DNA of 64,000 nucleotides from Dictyophora rubrovolvata (lineage: Eukaryota > Basidiomycota > Agaricomycetes > Phallales > Phallaceae), in assembly GCA_029959195.1 (NCBI GenBank), contig CP114119.1, positions 1,116,001-1,180,000 of the forward strand. Direction: 5' to 3'. Positions within the stretch are counted from its first letter, which is position 1. Each line of letters begins with the position of its first letter. The notes below the pieces were generated by a model. It did not search any database and was not told the DNA's origin. It was given only the letters and a program-made list of their open reading frames with translations. Made by a program: the position numbers and the translations under genes. Of the stretch, positions 1-12,655 are shown piece by piece.

Positions 1-1155
1 AGTGAGATTTTAGAAGAAGATAGAATCGCCCGCGTTACTTGCCTTGGTCAATGGCTTGTTTGAGCCCGGTGTCGGCAATAAAACTCATGGTTGCACGAAA
101 ACGTTTGGCATTTCGCAAACAATCCATTACCATATTGACTTCGTCACTTCGTAACTGTGTCTCTATTTCTTCTAAAGCTCTCTCCAGACTCAGCCAAAAG
201 TTGACCTCTTGAGATGCCGTTCCAGAAGAAACATCGCGTGTTAATTTTGTGACTGCTTGGATGGACTTGATCCATGCATTTACTTGATTGTGAAGTAAAT
301 TCAGGAAGGTGCTGTCGTTTAGTGTTTTTGTAGGGATTAAAGATATACTTGGTCGTTGTCCTGTTGACTGAGCCTCTGAGATAGCTCTCTGGATAACAGG
401 ATGTATGACGAAATGTGTTTCGGGAATTTCAACGTTCTGCTGCAAGTGAAGCAAGGAAAGTTCAAGCTCGGCGAATTTCTTTTTTGCCATGGGTATTCCT
501 ATATACGGAATTAATCAATCAAGTAATAAACAAATAAAGCAATATTTATACCCATTTTAGCATCACCCTCCTTGCCGGATGCTCGTGTCCCAGCAAAAGC
601 ATCGAACCAGGGTTTAACCGCCATACTAACTACCGCGTGCAGACTTTCATAGGGCGTCTCCTCGCCACCAAATAGGTTAAGGATGTGAAGTTGAAGTGGG
701 AGTGGAATTAATGGATCTAGTAATGTTGACCGTTTGATGATGGCGACAACGTTAACATGAGAGGGACTGTAGACAAGATGTGGAGCAAGTGAATAAAAAT
801 GGGTATTCAAAGTGTCATCTAGAACGGTGTCCGTTAGCGAGGGAAATGCCGCATTGATGAGCTAGAGCTAACCCTCTACTTCTTCTTTAGTCTTTACTAC
901 GTATATGGCACTCCCAGTTTCTCCTGCAAATTTGATGACGCGTTCGTCAAAGTCTGAGTCAAAGAGGGTGTTTTGGAGTTCTTCAACCGTAGCCCCTATG
1001 ACCGGTGGGAGTAATGATAGAAGATATGATTTGAATAGTGAGACGTCAAAAGTAATAGGCACAGGTGGGGGTGGTGGCGGGGGAGGAGTCGAAGATGAAG
1101 AGACATCTTGGTGGATGCCATTGGTAACCGGAGGCTGTTGTTCTTCCGAGGCCAT
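1..1155 (-). CDS. DYN1: Cytoplasmic dynein 1 heavy chain, N-terminal tail (partial, 3' part off window)
   Basis: Three exons of the tail of the dynein motor that moves cargo and nuclei toward microtubule minus ends. Exons are 873..1155, 552..818 and about 35..498 (minus strand); the introns 819..872 and 499..551 are GT-AG and restore the frame (KTKEEVE joined to DDTLNTHFY; DAKM joined to GIPMAKKKF). Family-typical stretches are NFWLSLERALEEIETQLRSD and NAKRFRATMSFIADTGL. The next donor at about 34 is probably GC-type (gcaagt). A run of eight prolines lies near the N-terminus. The chosen start gives MASEEQQPP; an in-frame ATG at 1341 would add 62 residues that do not resemble the family. The AAA motor lies beyond the left edge. 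The family assignment is very secure; the start is not. Confidence 0.93.
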
Positions 1156-1883
1156 TTGATAAGATGTTTGATTCAAGATAGCGGCCGAGTCTTCAGGAAT
1201 AGACAACAATACTTTAGGACGAATTGCTCTCGGAAGACGGAAAGACCAGGCGTGAAATCGGGGAGGAGGTCTACGAGGATAATGGGTGAAGTAGCGACGC
1301 GAGCTGCCAACATTGGAAGAGTCTTCATCACTCGATGACATTTGGAAAACAAAAAAAGACAAAACACATACCGGCGGACACCCTTTTAATGTGGCCTGCT
1401 ATTCTAGACAATCACGTTGACACGCAGGGAACCTCGCGGTTCAGTCGTTACTGGAGATTACGAGACGAGGAGTTTGCTTATGTAAGCTAGTAAGCAGTAT
1501 CCTCGAAATCCCATCAGTTCTAGTTTTCACTCAGTCAGTATAGCCTTATTCATATATAATATATGGTTTTGAAGTAATAACAAGTTCCGACTGCTTTTCA
1601 GCCCGCAGTTAACATCCTCACCATATTTGGCACCACGACCAACTCGAGCTAGGCTGGGTACTACTCTCTCTTCATTGAAGTAGACAAATCGTCTCATCTG
1701 GTGAAAGTAATGCTCCCATTCAGAGTTGTAATTACAGTCTCTAAGAAACACAGACGTAAAAGAAATAGTACAAGGCTAACTCGAGACAGGAGAAAGAGAA
1801 GACAAGAAAGACGTGATCCATAATTATGTAGCATACAACCTTCACAAACGACTCCGATGTGTCAGGGTCGATAGAATCATGAA
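1156..1883. other. Intergenic: dynein promoter and kinase 3' region
   Basis: This holds the upstream region of the dynein gene and the 3' flank of the kinase gene, both on the minus strand. 1156..1341 is open in frame with dynein and may be extra coding sequence or 5' UTR. I see no further gene. Open frames here lack family resemblance and splice logic. Confidence 0.6.
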
Positions 1884-3611
1884 CTAATGAGTGCTCGTAT
1901 TCGCAAGAGCGGTGTGCGCTCTGACTGAATCCCTAGCATGAACATGTACATGACTCGGTGTCTTCACTTCTGTGCAAACTTCGATCGTTTGTATCCAGGA
2001 GTGTTTGATCGCCTCTTCTATCAAACAACGAGTCTTTGGGTCGGGATCCAACATACGACGTAGCAAAGAGCGACAGGGTCGGGGGGAAAGATTACTAATC
2101 GTTTGTGGGCAGTTCGGAGAAGAGCTGGCACATGCCGCCGCATAAGCTGCATACAATGGATCCGATAATTGCGCAACACGCCAGGGCAACTCCTGGAAAT
2201 GAAGGCAGTAATAGACGATACCACAAGCCCATATATCAACAAGACGAGCGTCATATGCTAATCAACAAAATTGGTTTAACAAATGATTAGCTTCCAAAAA
2301 AATGGGGTCAAGTTCAACAAAACGCACTCTTTTGAGTGAACTGTTCTGGTGCGATATATGGTTCACTACCACACAAACCAGTAGACATATGCACCGTGGT
2401 TTCCCAAGGGAGTCGGTATACGGTAGAGGCGCCGTAATCGCCGATCTAGGCGACAACACAGCTAAAGACCACATCCAAAGAGTGGAAATGGTCAACTAGG
2501 CATACCTTAAGATGCCCATATGCATCAAAGAAAAGATTCTCTGGTTTGATGTCACGATGAGCTACACCCTGACCATGCAAATAGGCTACCCCGGTTAAAA
2601 TCTGCCTAAAACAGCATTCTACTTCACTTGGCGACATGCCACCTTTCTTAATAGCGGCATATAAATCGCCCCCCGGACAATATTCCATAACTTCACACCA
2701 ACGCTGCTGTTCATCTTGTAAAAGATCAACAGTTTCAACGATATTGACGTGGTGCAAAGTCGATGAAATACAGAATTCGGCTGTCAATTTCTTCACATAC
2801 TCCTTTTCAGTTTCATTTTTCCGTCTCTTACGAAATTCCTGATAACACATGGTTCAGATCAAATTCGGCAGGCGTCGAACATATATGAGAAACATACTTT
2901 TACTGCATACAGTTTTTCTTCACTTCTATCCCATTTGTGAGCCAATTTCACAACAGAGGTGGCACCTTTTCCGATCGCTACGCGCTCGCAAACACCATAT
3001 TTCTTCAATAGGCTTGCATCAGACCTGTCCGAGTCTGATTTTTTACTGCTGCCTGCAGATGAACGCTGGGACGATTTCCGAGCCAGCTTTGGAGTAGAAG
3101 CTAATAAGTCCTTGAGAGTAAATTTGCCCTCACCGTCACTGGATTTGAGCGATTTAACGGAACCTGGACGGGAGGATGCAGCTGAAGGGGCGGTAGCAGT
3201 GGGACATATAGTATCCTCAAAGGGCATGATAGTTGCAGGGGTATGTTCTTTTGCATGGGCATTGATGGCACGACTTGGGGGTCGTGTTGAGGGCGGACTA
3301 GGGCCCCATTCACTATCTGATGCGAAAGGAGATTCTGCGGTTGATGGCGTGCTATAACCGGTATTGGAACCTAATTTCGGAACCTGCGTAGCAGCCGGAA
3401 TTGAGATCTCCGCGGGACTTGACTTCGCCACGTCGTTATGATTGGAAACAGTGGACATAAGATTGGCACCGCCATTTAAAATGGGAGATGGATGAAGAAG
3501 ATTATCACTGGCAAAGGTCGAATTTAGAGCATTTGAAGTAGAGACTCCATGCGGGGGCTTATCAGCTTCTTGGCCCTCGCCTTCGCCGGATTGTGTTTCT
3601 GATTCAAGCAT
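1884..3611 (-). CDS. HAL4/SAT4-type serine/threonine protein kinase
   Basis: Fungal kinase of the NPR/HAL5 branch, whose yeast members regulate ion and nutrient transporters at the plasma membrane. The first exon (down to about 2889) carries a roughly 200-residue Ser/Pro-rich regulatory region and then the glycine loop (VAIGKGATSVVKLAHKWD) and the ATP lysine (YAVK). Later exons give YCPGGDLYAAIKKG, the catalytic loop HRDIKPENLFF, GHLKIGDYGAST and GLCGSEPYIAPEQF, then VDIWACGIVYYCLHF. The magnesium motif reads DYG, which is normal for this subgroup. Introns at about 2831-2888, 2463-2508 and 2268-2326 are GT-AG. The C-terminus ends in a His/Val-rich tail (SHVHVHARD). It is divergent from RPL19. 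Confidence 0.9.
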
Positions 3612-4363
3612 GTTTGAAGATATAATCGGTAAATGTGAGGGGGATAAATTGATACGATGGAGGGAAAAGAGAGAAAAGCAAGGACACCACACGTGAAAAG
3701 CGGTGCGAAAGTGATTTGGAGAAGAAATTCACAGAGCCATGCTTCAGGTGCGTGTACTGGGTTTATGACAGGGAAAATAAGACTTCACGGGATGTCAGAA
3801 ATAACGATGCGCGGCCTAGAGGCCTTCGAGACGACTCAAGCCCACGGCAAAGAGCAGCGGACAGGAATAATCACCTGAGGCGGGCGAGAACAAAGTGGAT
3901 AGCGAACAAGGTGCCTAATTTTCAAACTCCTTTTTAAAAGTTTTGAATTTAATTCTCCGCTTAAAACTGCTATTGTATATATGAAACCAGTCGCATTTGG
4001 TAAGTCAACACGTTGTGTGGTTTCTGGTTCTATTTTTTCCCGTAAGCCTTCTGTCGGACTTTGCAACCGCCGCTTTTCAGATTGAGTCTGATAATTGATA
4101 TTGATTGGTTGGGTCTGTTCGAACACGAGATACATTTCCCACACGCATGGCGTTGCCTTATGTAATGACGTTTCCCACTTTAAGTGACCCACAGAGTCCC
4201 ATTCGGACTTGAAAAACTGTACAGTCTTACCTCAGCATAGCCTGTACTCTCACTTCATCACCGACCACAACACCAACAACAACCAGTAGGTCATCGTCGC
4301 CCTCTCGTCTCCCGTGGATATCATTAATTGGACTGTGTCATCTTTTTCTTATAAAAGTTGGCC
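3612..4363. other. Divergent promoter region of kinase and RPL19
   Basis: About 750 bp between two head-to-head genes. It contains an E-box CACGTG at 3690-3695 and pyrimidine-rich DNA close to RPL19 that probably includes the RPL19 5' UTR. No coding region that I can support. Confidence 0.6.
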
Positions 4364-5062
4364 ATGGTCAATCTTCGTTCCCAAAAGCGCCTTGCCGCTT
4401 CAGTTGCTGGTGTTGGCCAGCGAAAAATATGGCTGGATCCCGCCGAACAGGCTGAAATTGGCACCGCTAACTCTCGCAATCATGTCAGAAAACTTATCAA
4501 GGATGGTCGAATTATTGTAAAACCTTGCGTTGTTCATTCTCGTGCTCGAACTCGCGATCTACTTGCCGCTAAGCGTAAAGGTCGTCACACCGGACCGGGT
4601 AAAAGAAAGGGTACAGCTGAGGCTCGTATGCCAACCAAAGTGCTATGGATGCGTCGTCAACGAGTATTGCGTCGTCTTTTAAGAAAATACCGTGAAGCCG
4701 GCAAGATCGATAAACATTTGTGAGCATACCAGGACAATTTTTCACGAGGTTGCCAATTACTGATGCTCAGCCTTTCGTAGATATCACTCGTTGTACCAAA
4801 AATCGAAAGGAAATGTTTTCAAAAACAAACGTGTCCTCATGGAATACATTCACAAAGCCAAAGCCGAAAAGACAAGAACAAAGGTTCTTACAGACCAAAT
4901 GGAAGCCCGGCGTGTTAAAAATAAGGTTTTTGTCCTTGATTCACATTTGTATATCTCAATCTCAATTTTCTTCTCCAGGCTGCCCGTGAACGTCGCGCGG
5001 CACGGTTGGCTGAAAAACGCCAAGCCATCATTGCCGTCGAACACGAAGTTGCTAAGGAATAG
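4364..5062 (+). CDS. RPL19: 60S ribosomal protein L19 (eL19)
   Basis: Component of the large cytosolic ribosomal subunit. Exons are 4364..4719, 4781..4925 and 4979..5062. The start [14 protein letters not shown] is the classical eL19 N-terminus and sits in a good context (gccATGg). [18 protein letters not shown] is diagnostic. The first junction reads [15 protein letters not shown], the second [20 protein letters not shown], both in frame with GT-AG introns. The length of about 195 residues is normal. It is divergent from the kinase and is followed on the same strand by the MYST gene. Confidence 0.96.
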
Positions 5063-5280
5063 AATAGCAGCCCCATTTATGTACCTGTCTACTATTATGC
5101 GATTTTTTCATTGTCATGATATATTGTCGTATCCATGTCCCTTTCATGTCAAAATTCGCACATAGGAATAAACCATCCATCTTACGTAATCTCGCTTGAG
5201 GTGTTTTAAAAAGTTACTAGTTGCCACAATCTCAAGTTCCTTTTGCTACTATAATCGAACTGATACGCTCAAGTGTTAAC

Positions 5281-7328
<2,048 letters not shown>

Positions 7329-7470
7329 GATGAATGCACGCTGTACTCTCGGTAGACGATATGAAATTGCAATTCAAAATTGAATACATAACATGTCATG
7401 ATTTCGGCTGTCACAACTTTGCCCCAGTCACAGCTGATGAGGCCCAGGCAAATTGAAAATTATGTAACTT

Positions 7471-7478
7471 TATAAAAG
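7471..7478 (+). promoter_or_regulatory. TATA box candidate of the phosphoglycerate dehydrogenase gene
   Basis: TATAAAAG lies 57-64 bp upstream of the ATG at 7535, with a CT/AC-rich leader and repeated ACTAGTCAC units between. The spacing fits a short 5' UTR. Sequence inference only. Confidence 0.45.
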
Positions 7479-7534
7479 GTCCAGTTTCGTACTGACCGAG
7501 TCACTAGTCACTCCAGTACTCACTAGTCACCAGC

Positions 7535-8985
7535 ATGCAAAGCATCCCAATCCCAAGACCGACCACAAATACAGGGTCCGTCGATTATCGCTCTGCTGCT
7601 GTCTCCATCTCGCCGTTGTCACCCAGCTCCCGTTTTCGTTATGAGCCGTCTGATCTTGTCAGACAGTCCAAAGTTCTCCATCCCGTCTCAACAGACGAAT
7701 TTAAACTGTTGTTGCTAGAAAACATCAGTCAAGGGGCCGTCAACGCCTTCAGGGAACAGGGATTCCAGGTAGATCATTTCTCCAAGGCATGGACAGAAGA
7801 CGAGCTGGTAGAGAAGATTGGCCAGTATCATGCTATTGGTATCCGTAGCAAGACTAAGATAACTGAACGCGTAATTAAGGCTGCCTCAAAGGCAAGGGAC
7901 TTATGACCTTACTCAATTGACTTTGCTTATAATCCGATATGCAGTTGCTTGTCATTGGTTGCTTTTGTATTGGGACCAATCAAGTCGATCTTTTGACGGC
8001 TGCCAAAGCCGGCATTCCAGTGTTTAATTCACCGTTTTCCAACTCTCGCTCTGTTGCAGAGTTGGTCGTGTGCGAAATTATCGCTCTTTCTCGCCAACTA
8101 TTCGATCGTGCTCGCGAGATGAAGGACGGCGTCTGGAACAAGGTATCTAAAAACTGCTGGGAGGTTCGTGGAAAGACCCTCGGTATCATTGGTTACGGTC
8201 ACATTGGATCTCAATTATCCGTCCTTGCCGAGTCCTTCGGGATGCGAGTTTTATTTTATGACGTAGCCAACCTCATGCCTCTTGGTTCTGCGCACCAGAT
8301 CGACACCCTTGATGCTCTTCTTGGCTCTTCGGATTTTGTCACCCTGCACGTTCCAGAATTGCCCGAGACGATAAACATGATTAGCAAACCTCAATTGGCG
8401 AAAATGCGGAAGGGCTCATGCTTGATTAACAATGCTCGCGGTCGCGTTGTGGACATTCCTGCCCTTATCGAAGCCTTAAAAGATGGTCATTTAGCGGGTG
8501 CAGCTATTGATGTTTATCCAGCAGAACCCGGCAGCAATGGTCAGCCATTCGACGACCAATTGAACTCATTTGCTTCAACGTTAAGGTCGCTGAAAAATGT
8601 CATTCTAACGCCGCACATAGGTGGATCAACCGAAGAAGCACAGAAGATGATTGGAGAGGAAGTTTCAACAGCTTTGACTCGCTACCTCAATGCTGGTTCT
8701 ACTATCGGTGCTGTCAACTTTCCGGAAGTCGATCTGCGGGCCATATTGGCTGAACAACGTCAATATATCCGTGTCTGCTACGTCCACAAAAACCAACCAG
8801 GTGTTCTGCGTGAAGTCAACGCGATCTTATCATCTTTCAACGTGGAGAAACAATACTCCGATTCTAAAGGGGACGTCGCTTATTTGATGACCGATATAGG
8901 GGATGTCACCAGGAGGGACATAGAAGAACTACAAGAACGAATTAACCACACTCATGCAAACATTCTCACCAGATTACTGGCGTGA
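7535..8985 (+). CDS. SER3: D-3-phosphoglycerate dehydrogenase
   Basis: Cytosolic NAD enzyme that oxidises 3-phosphoglycerate to phosphohydroxypyruvate, the first step of serine synthesis. Two exons, 7535..7891 and 7945..8985, are joined by a GC-AG intron (AAG|gcaagg ... atgcag); no GT donor can replace it. The join gives AASK-LLVIGCFCIGTNQVDL. The Rossmann nucleotide motif is GIIGYGHIGSQLS, catalytic-loop segments are NNARGRVVDIPAL and PHIGGSTEEAQ, and a C-terminal ACT domain (VCYVHKNQPGVLREVNAILS) suggests serine feedback. Length is about 465 residues, as in yeast SER3/SER33. Confidence 0.95.
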
Positions 8986-9112
8986 AGCATTGACAAAAAA
9001 AGCTTGCATCTAGACTTATGAGATAATGAACTCGATTTGTTGGTTTGTAATAGAAAGTGCTCAACCACTGTTGTAATTTAATATCAAGAGTATTTTGTTA
9101 ATGGTATATGAA

Positions 9113-10535
9113 CTACGAGACTGACGCTGGGTCTGCTTCGGGATCTCCGACGCCGTTACTGAGAATAGCAAACTGGGCTTCACTTTCTGGCAAACAGGGG
9201 GAATCATAGACTTTGCATATACGGGTATTTCCACGACCTTTTTTTAATTGAAGGCTTTGGTGAATTGCTTAGATATCCTGATTCTAAGGCAGCCTGGATT
9301 ACGCACCGTGTTGTTGATGCATGCGCCATAATATTCCCCCCAATAGGCTTCTTCTCGTTGGCCGCATACATGCCAGCAGAAGCATCAGGAGACGACATAA
9401 CCTGATTGGTGACGACGACCGCCACACCATACTACATCATGAAACTAGTTATTCTGGACGCTCCGGTATTATTAACGGTACCTGCGTACCTCATCTGCTA
9501 GTCTCATCAAAGTACGCAAAAATTTAGCCAAATGGCCTTGCCTAGCCGAGAGTTCTCCACGTCCACTGAAGTCGGTTCTGTATAACGCCGTGCAAGAGTC
9601 CACAATTAATAAAGCAAATCTCCGACCAGGTCAATCTCTTGGTTACACAGGCACTCCTCAAGCACTTACCTTGATTCAGCCATGAGGGCACTGGCAGATA
9701 CGAGCAATTGGTTCTGATGGTCCGCATTGTAGGCTCGTGCATATGCTACATTATCAAGGACTTCTTCTCCATTCAGCCCATACCGTTCAGCAACAGCCAG
9801 CAGTCGCACTGGACGGAAAGTACCCTCCGTATCAATATACAGGCATTTCCCTTCGCCCCCACCCATCGTCACAGGAAGCTAATACCTCAGATCAGCAGGG
9901 AGGAGTGCACAGCTTGCAATAATCTGCATACTTGGCATGTTACGGCCAACGTGTGGCAGATTTGAGATTTTCCCGTCCTAAACTCCCCAAACAGCTCAGT
10001 TATCGCACCTGTTTCTACTCCACCTTTTTCGGCGTCATTAGTCTTATGTTTTATTATAGTCCAGAGGCGAATAGTACCTCCTAAAAGTGTGTCGAGTTGT
10101 TTTGAACCTGTCGTAATGCATACCAACTCAGACCTTCGCGCATGTACCTCGGTGGCACTCTGAAAACCTAATGGAATAATCTTTTGTGCTAGACTCAAGA
10201 CAACGTAAGCCCCTGCACGTTTGCATACGAGCATTAAAAAACAACCTTCTCCGAGAATCTTGTCTGCTTTAGTGTCCGAAATACCTCTGATAGAGATGAG
10301 GTTCTTTTTTGCTGTGTATGCTACAGATTCGACTGTATGGTGACCAGCCTCCACAAGTTTCTTGATATCCTGCGGAGCGATGCCAAACTCCTGAGAGAAA
10401 GATTCAACAGCTTGCTGCATAGCAAAATTACGTGGATTGATTGACCTCTAATTTAGCAATGGGAATAGGACCACATGCCAACTCATCCTCCTGTTGATCC
10501 TGTTGATCTCGTTGCGTGTTAACAGGCTGGGACAT
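9113..10535 (-). CDS. RAD51: DNA repair recombinase RAD51
   Basis: Strand-exchange ATPase of homologous recombination. The start at 10535 gives [18 protein letters not shown]. The helix-hairpin-helix N-domain reads [20 protein letters not shown], Walker A is GEFRTGKSQ, followed by [20 protein letters not shown] and the Walker B region [38 protein letters not shown] and [19 protein letters not shown] close the core. At least six short introns are needed and the junctions I resolved stay in frame. RAD51-type length (about 340 aa) and N-terminus separate it from DMC1. Two ACGCGT boxes lie just upstream (see regulatory entry). Confidence 0.95.
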
Positions 10536-10576
10536 GGGGCGAAATCGAAGACGATAGAGTCGGACTGTGTGTCGTA

Positions 10577-10620
10577 ACGCGTTGAACTCTGGTTTACATC
10601 ACGTCACGCGTAGTCACGTG
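10577..10620 (-). promoter_or_regulatory. RAD51 promoter: two MluI boxes and an E-box composite
   Basis: ACGCGT occurs at 10577-10582 and 10606-10611. In the RAD51 direction 10601..10620 reads CACGTGACTACGCGTGACGT, combining a CACGTG E-box, an MCB core and a TGACGT motif, 66-85 bp upstream of the start codon. ACGCGT is the binding core of the fungal MBF G1/S factor (established knowledge); use here is inference. Confidence 0.55.
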
Positions 10621-10692
10621 CAATTTACATAAGAAACATTGATGATTGGGACACCTATTATATTTAACTGAACTGCGTAGAAATTAAAAGTG

Positions 10693-11622
10693 CTAATGAT
10701 GATCTCGCTGAGAGGCATCCCCCAATTCTCGTGTCCCTAATTTCCGTTCGAAGAAATCAACTGCCGCAATATCTAAAACAAGACGATCCCATTTCAGACC
10801 CTGGTGAATATTCAGGTCGGCTGCGGTAATCGTCGCAATACAATCCAAAGCACGACTAGCTCGCACCAATGTTTCTGGAACGGAGTCGGCGCCCGTGACC
10901 AATAGTGCCTTTTGCCAACCCAAAGAACGAATTCGCTTTCCTAGCTCGCTCGTTTTTGCACTAGGCCAATCCAGAACTTCAACCACGCCCAGGTTGTTTT
11001 CCCGCACCTTTGCGCTTAACAAGACACGCATACCCATTTGCATGACTTTCCGCGGGAGCTTTGTGCTAAAATCTCGAGCTTTCTTTGCAAAAGTATGGCC
11101 ACCCCCACGAAGCATTGGAGACTGGCCGTCACCGAGACGGGCCCGTCCTGACCCTTTTTGTTGTCGGATCTTACGACCCGATCCTCTAACTTCGCCTCGA
11201 GATTTTGTCGTCGCTGTTCCTTGTCGCCGACCATCTAAATAGTGATTTACACAAAGGTGAAGTATATCCCGGCGGATAGGATGTCGAAATACGCAAGGTG
11301 ACAACACTGCAACATCACCAGTACTCGATGGGTCGGGTAACAAAGAAGATACACTAATATAAACAGGTTGGGGAGCTTTGCATTGTATTAAATAATGCGG
11401 CATAAAACTTTTTTGGTCGAGTAATTCCGACACATACCGAATGGTAGAGTGTCCGTTAGAGAGGGCTGGATTGAAAACCCTGTAGAAGAGACGGCAGATG
11501 TACCAAAAGATCGGAAACAGCGGCGTGCAACCTAAGAGCAACTCAGCGTGAAATTTATCCTCGTGGATTAAAAGCAACTGACGTACATTGTGTTGTAGCT
11601 GAAGACTTAGCCGTTGAAGCAT
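10693..11622 (-). CDS. YML6: Mitochondrial large-subunit ribosomal protein uL4m
   Basis: Mitochondrial ribosome protein. The uL4 core is clear: GTATTKSRGEVRGSGRKIRQ, QKGSGRARLGDGQSPMLRGG and GHTFAKKARDFSTKLPRKV. I infer exons 11587..11622, 11438..11531 and 10693..11375. This splicing replaces an unconvincing unspliced N-terminus with a typical mitochondrial presequence beginning MLQRLSLQLQHNVARR and containing FRSFGTSAVSS. Both introns are GT-AG. RAD51 lies downstream on the same strand and RPS16 is divergent. Confidence 0.88.
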   Translation of the reverse strand: MLQRLSLQLQHNVRQLLLIHEDKFHAELLLGCTPLFPIFWYICRLFYRVFNPALSNGHSTIRYVSELLDQKSFMPHYLIQCKAPQPVYISVSSLLPDPSSTGDVAVLSPCVFRHPIRRDILHLCVNHYLDGRRQGTATTKSRGEVRGSGRKIRQQKGSGRARLGDGQSPMLRGGGHTFAKKARDFSTKLPRKVMQMGMRVLLSAKVRENNLGVVEVLDWPSAKTSELGKRIRSLGWQKALLVTGADSVPETLVRASRALDCIATITAADLNIHQGLKWDRLVLDIAAVDFFERKLGTRELGDASQRDHH

Positions 11623-11939
11623 GACAGTGTCTGGACCTCCGGCGTCTACGTGGTGTTTCATTTTGGAAGTCCGCCGACAGCAGCGTACACCAACTCTTCG
11701 ACGCCTTAAGCAGTTTTGAGGTACGTTTTTAGTCTCTCTATAAAGACATTTTGGAAAGCATATGGGGTTTATGCGACTGAGTGGTTGAAAGAGCCACCTT
11801 AGTGTCGCGGGTGGGATGGATTCATGTCAGCAATTTCGGATGGATACTGCCTAGCATTTACTTAACTTATCTGTTACTGACCTTGACTAACCTCTTTTCT
11901 CGCAGGTCATAATACAATACAATAATAGTCAATTTCACC
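11623..11939. other. Divergent promoter region of uL4m and RPS16
   Basis: About 317 bp between head-to-head ribosomal protein genes (one mitochondrial, one cytosolic). A pyrimidine-rich stretch (acctcttttctcgcag) precedes the RPS16 ATG and may be a 5'-UTR intron acceptor. Nothing else seen. Confidence 0.5.
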
Positions 11940-12470
11940 ATGTCGTCTAACGCCGTACAAACGTTTGGGAAAAAGAAGGTTAGCAACAATACTTAGGAGC
12001 TTGGGAGGAATTCTTATATCAGATCTTTTTAGACTGCTACAGCAGTTGCTCATGCGAAAGAGGGCAAAGGGATGATTCGAGTAAATGGAACGCCTATTCG
12101 CCTCGTCCAGCCCGAAATTCTACGGTACAAGATATACGAACCTATTTTAGTGTTAGGGGAGGACAAATTCGAAGCCGTCGACATCCGTGTCCGAGTAAAA
12201 GGTGGTGGCCATGTCTCGCAGATTTATGCCATCCGCCAAGCCATCTCGAAGGCAATTGTCGCCTACTATGCTAAATATTTCGACGCCTTCAGCGCCCTTG
12301 AATTGAAAAAAGCATTGATTGCCTACGACCGAACACTCTTAATTGCTGATCCACGACGCATGGAACCGAAGAAGTTTGGTGGTCAAGGTGCCCGTGCAAG
12401 ACGGCAAAAGAGGTACGTTTATTGCCGTGGTTCTCTTACCCTTCATTGATTTTTTCTCAGTTACCGTTAA
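11940..12470 (+). CDS. RPS16: 40S ribosomal protein S16 (uS9)
   Basis: Small-subunit ribosomal protein. Three exons, 11940..11978, 12033..12412 and 12461..12470. The last exon is only ten nucleotides and supplies the universal C-terminal Ser-Tyr-Arg after ARARRQK. Core motifs are [20 protein letters not shown] and [12 protein letters not shown]. The N-terminus [22 protein letters not shown] is typical. About 143 residues, as in yeast. Confidence 0.95.
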
Positions 12471-12655
12471 GATATCATTCTTATATTTTTCCCATTGCGG
12501 TTACTACTACATGTTATCTATGCAGTTTCACGTTGTATGCATTCATCACATGCTCTCTGACTATCGACGGCAAAAATAAAAACCCAGAGGCACTTTTCAG
12601 CCTTCCGTATTATGTAATAATTAGTGTGATTGAGTTCTTTGTACCCCCCTCCCTC

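Noticed and set aside
855-895. An apparent 18-nt intron with two stops in the dynein tail
   Set aside because: A canonical 54-nt intron (819-872, donor gttagc, branch ctaac, acceptor ttctag) gives a better join, KTKEEVE-DDTLNTHFY, so no ultra-short intron is needed.
905-1338. Plus-strand open frames over the dynein 5' end
   Set aside because: They are the complement of the dynein N-terminal exon (poly-Pro read as poly-Gly) and show no splice or family support.
2440-2520. Kinase with DYG in place of DFG as a pseudokinase
   Set aside because: DYG is usual in this HAL4-like subgroup, and the HRD motif and ATP lysine are intact.
4350-4357. TATAAAAG just before RPL19 as a TATA box
   Set aside because: It is only 7 bp from the start codon, too close for a promoter TATA; it more likely lies in the 5' UTR.
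10693-11661. A longer unspliced uL4m N-terminus beginning upstream of 11622
   Set aside because: The unspliced frame has no targeting features, and the upstream start is not ATG-supported as well as the spliced presequence reading.
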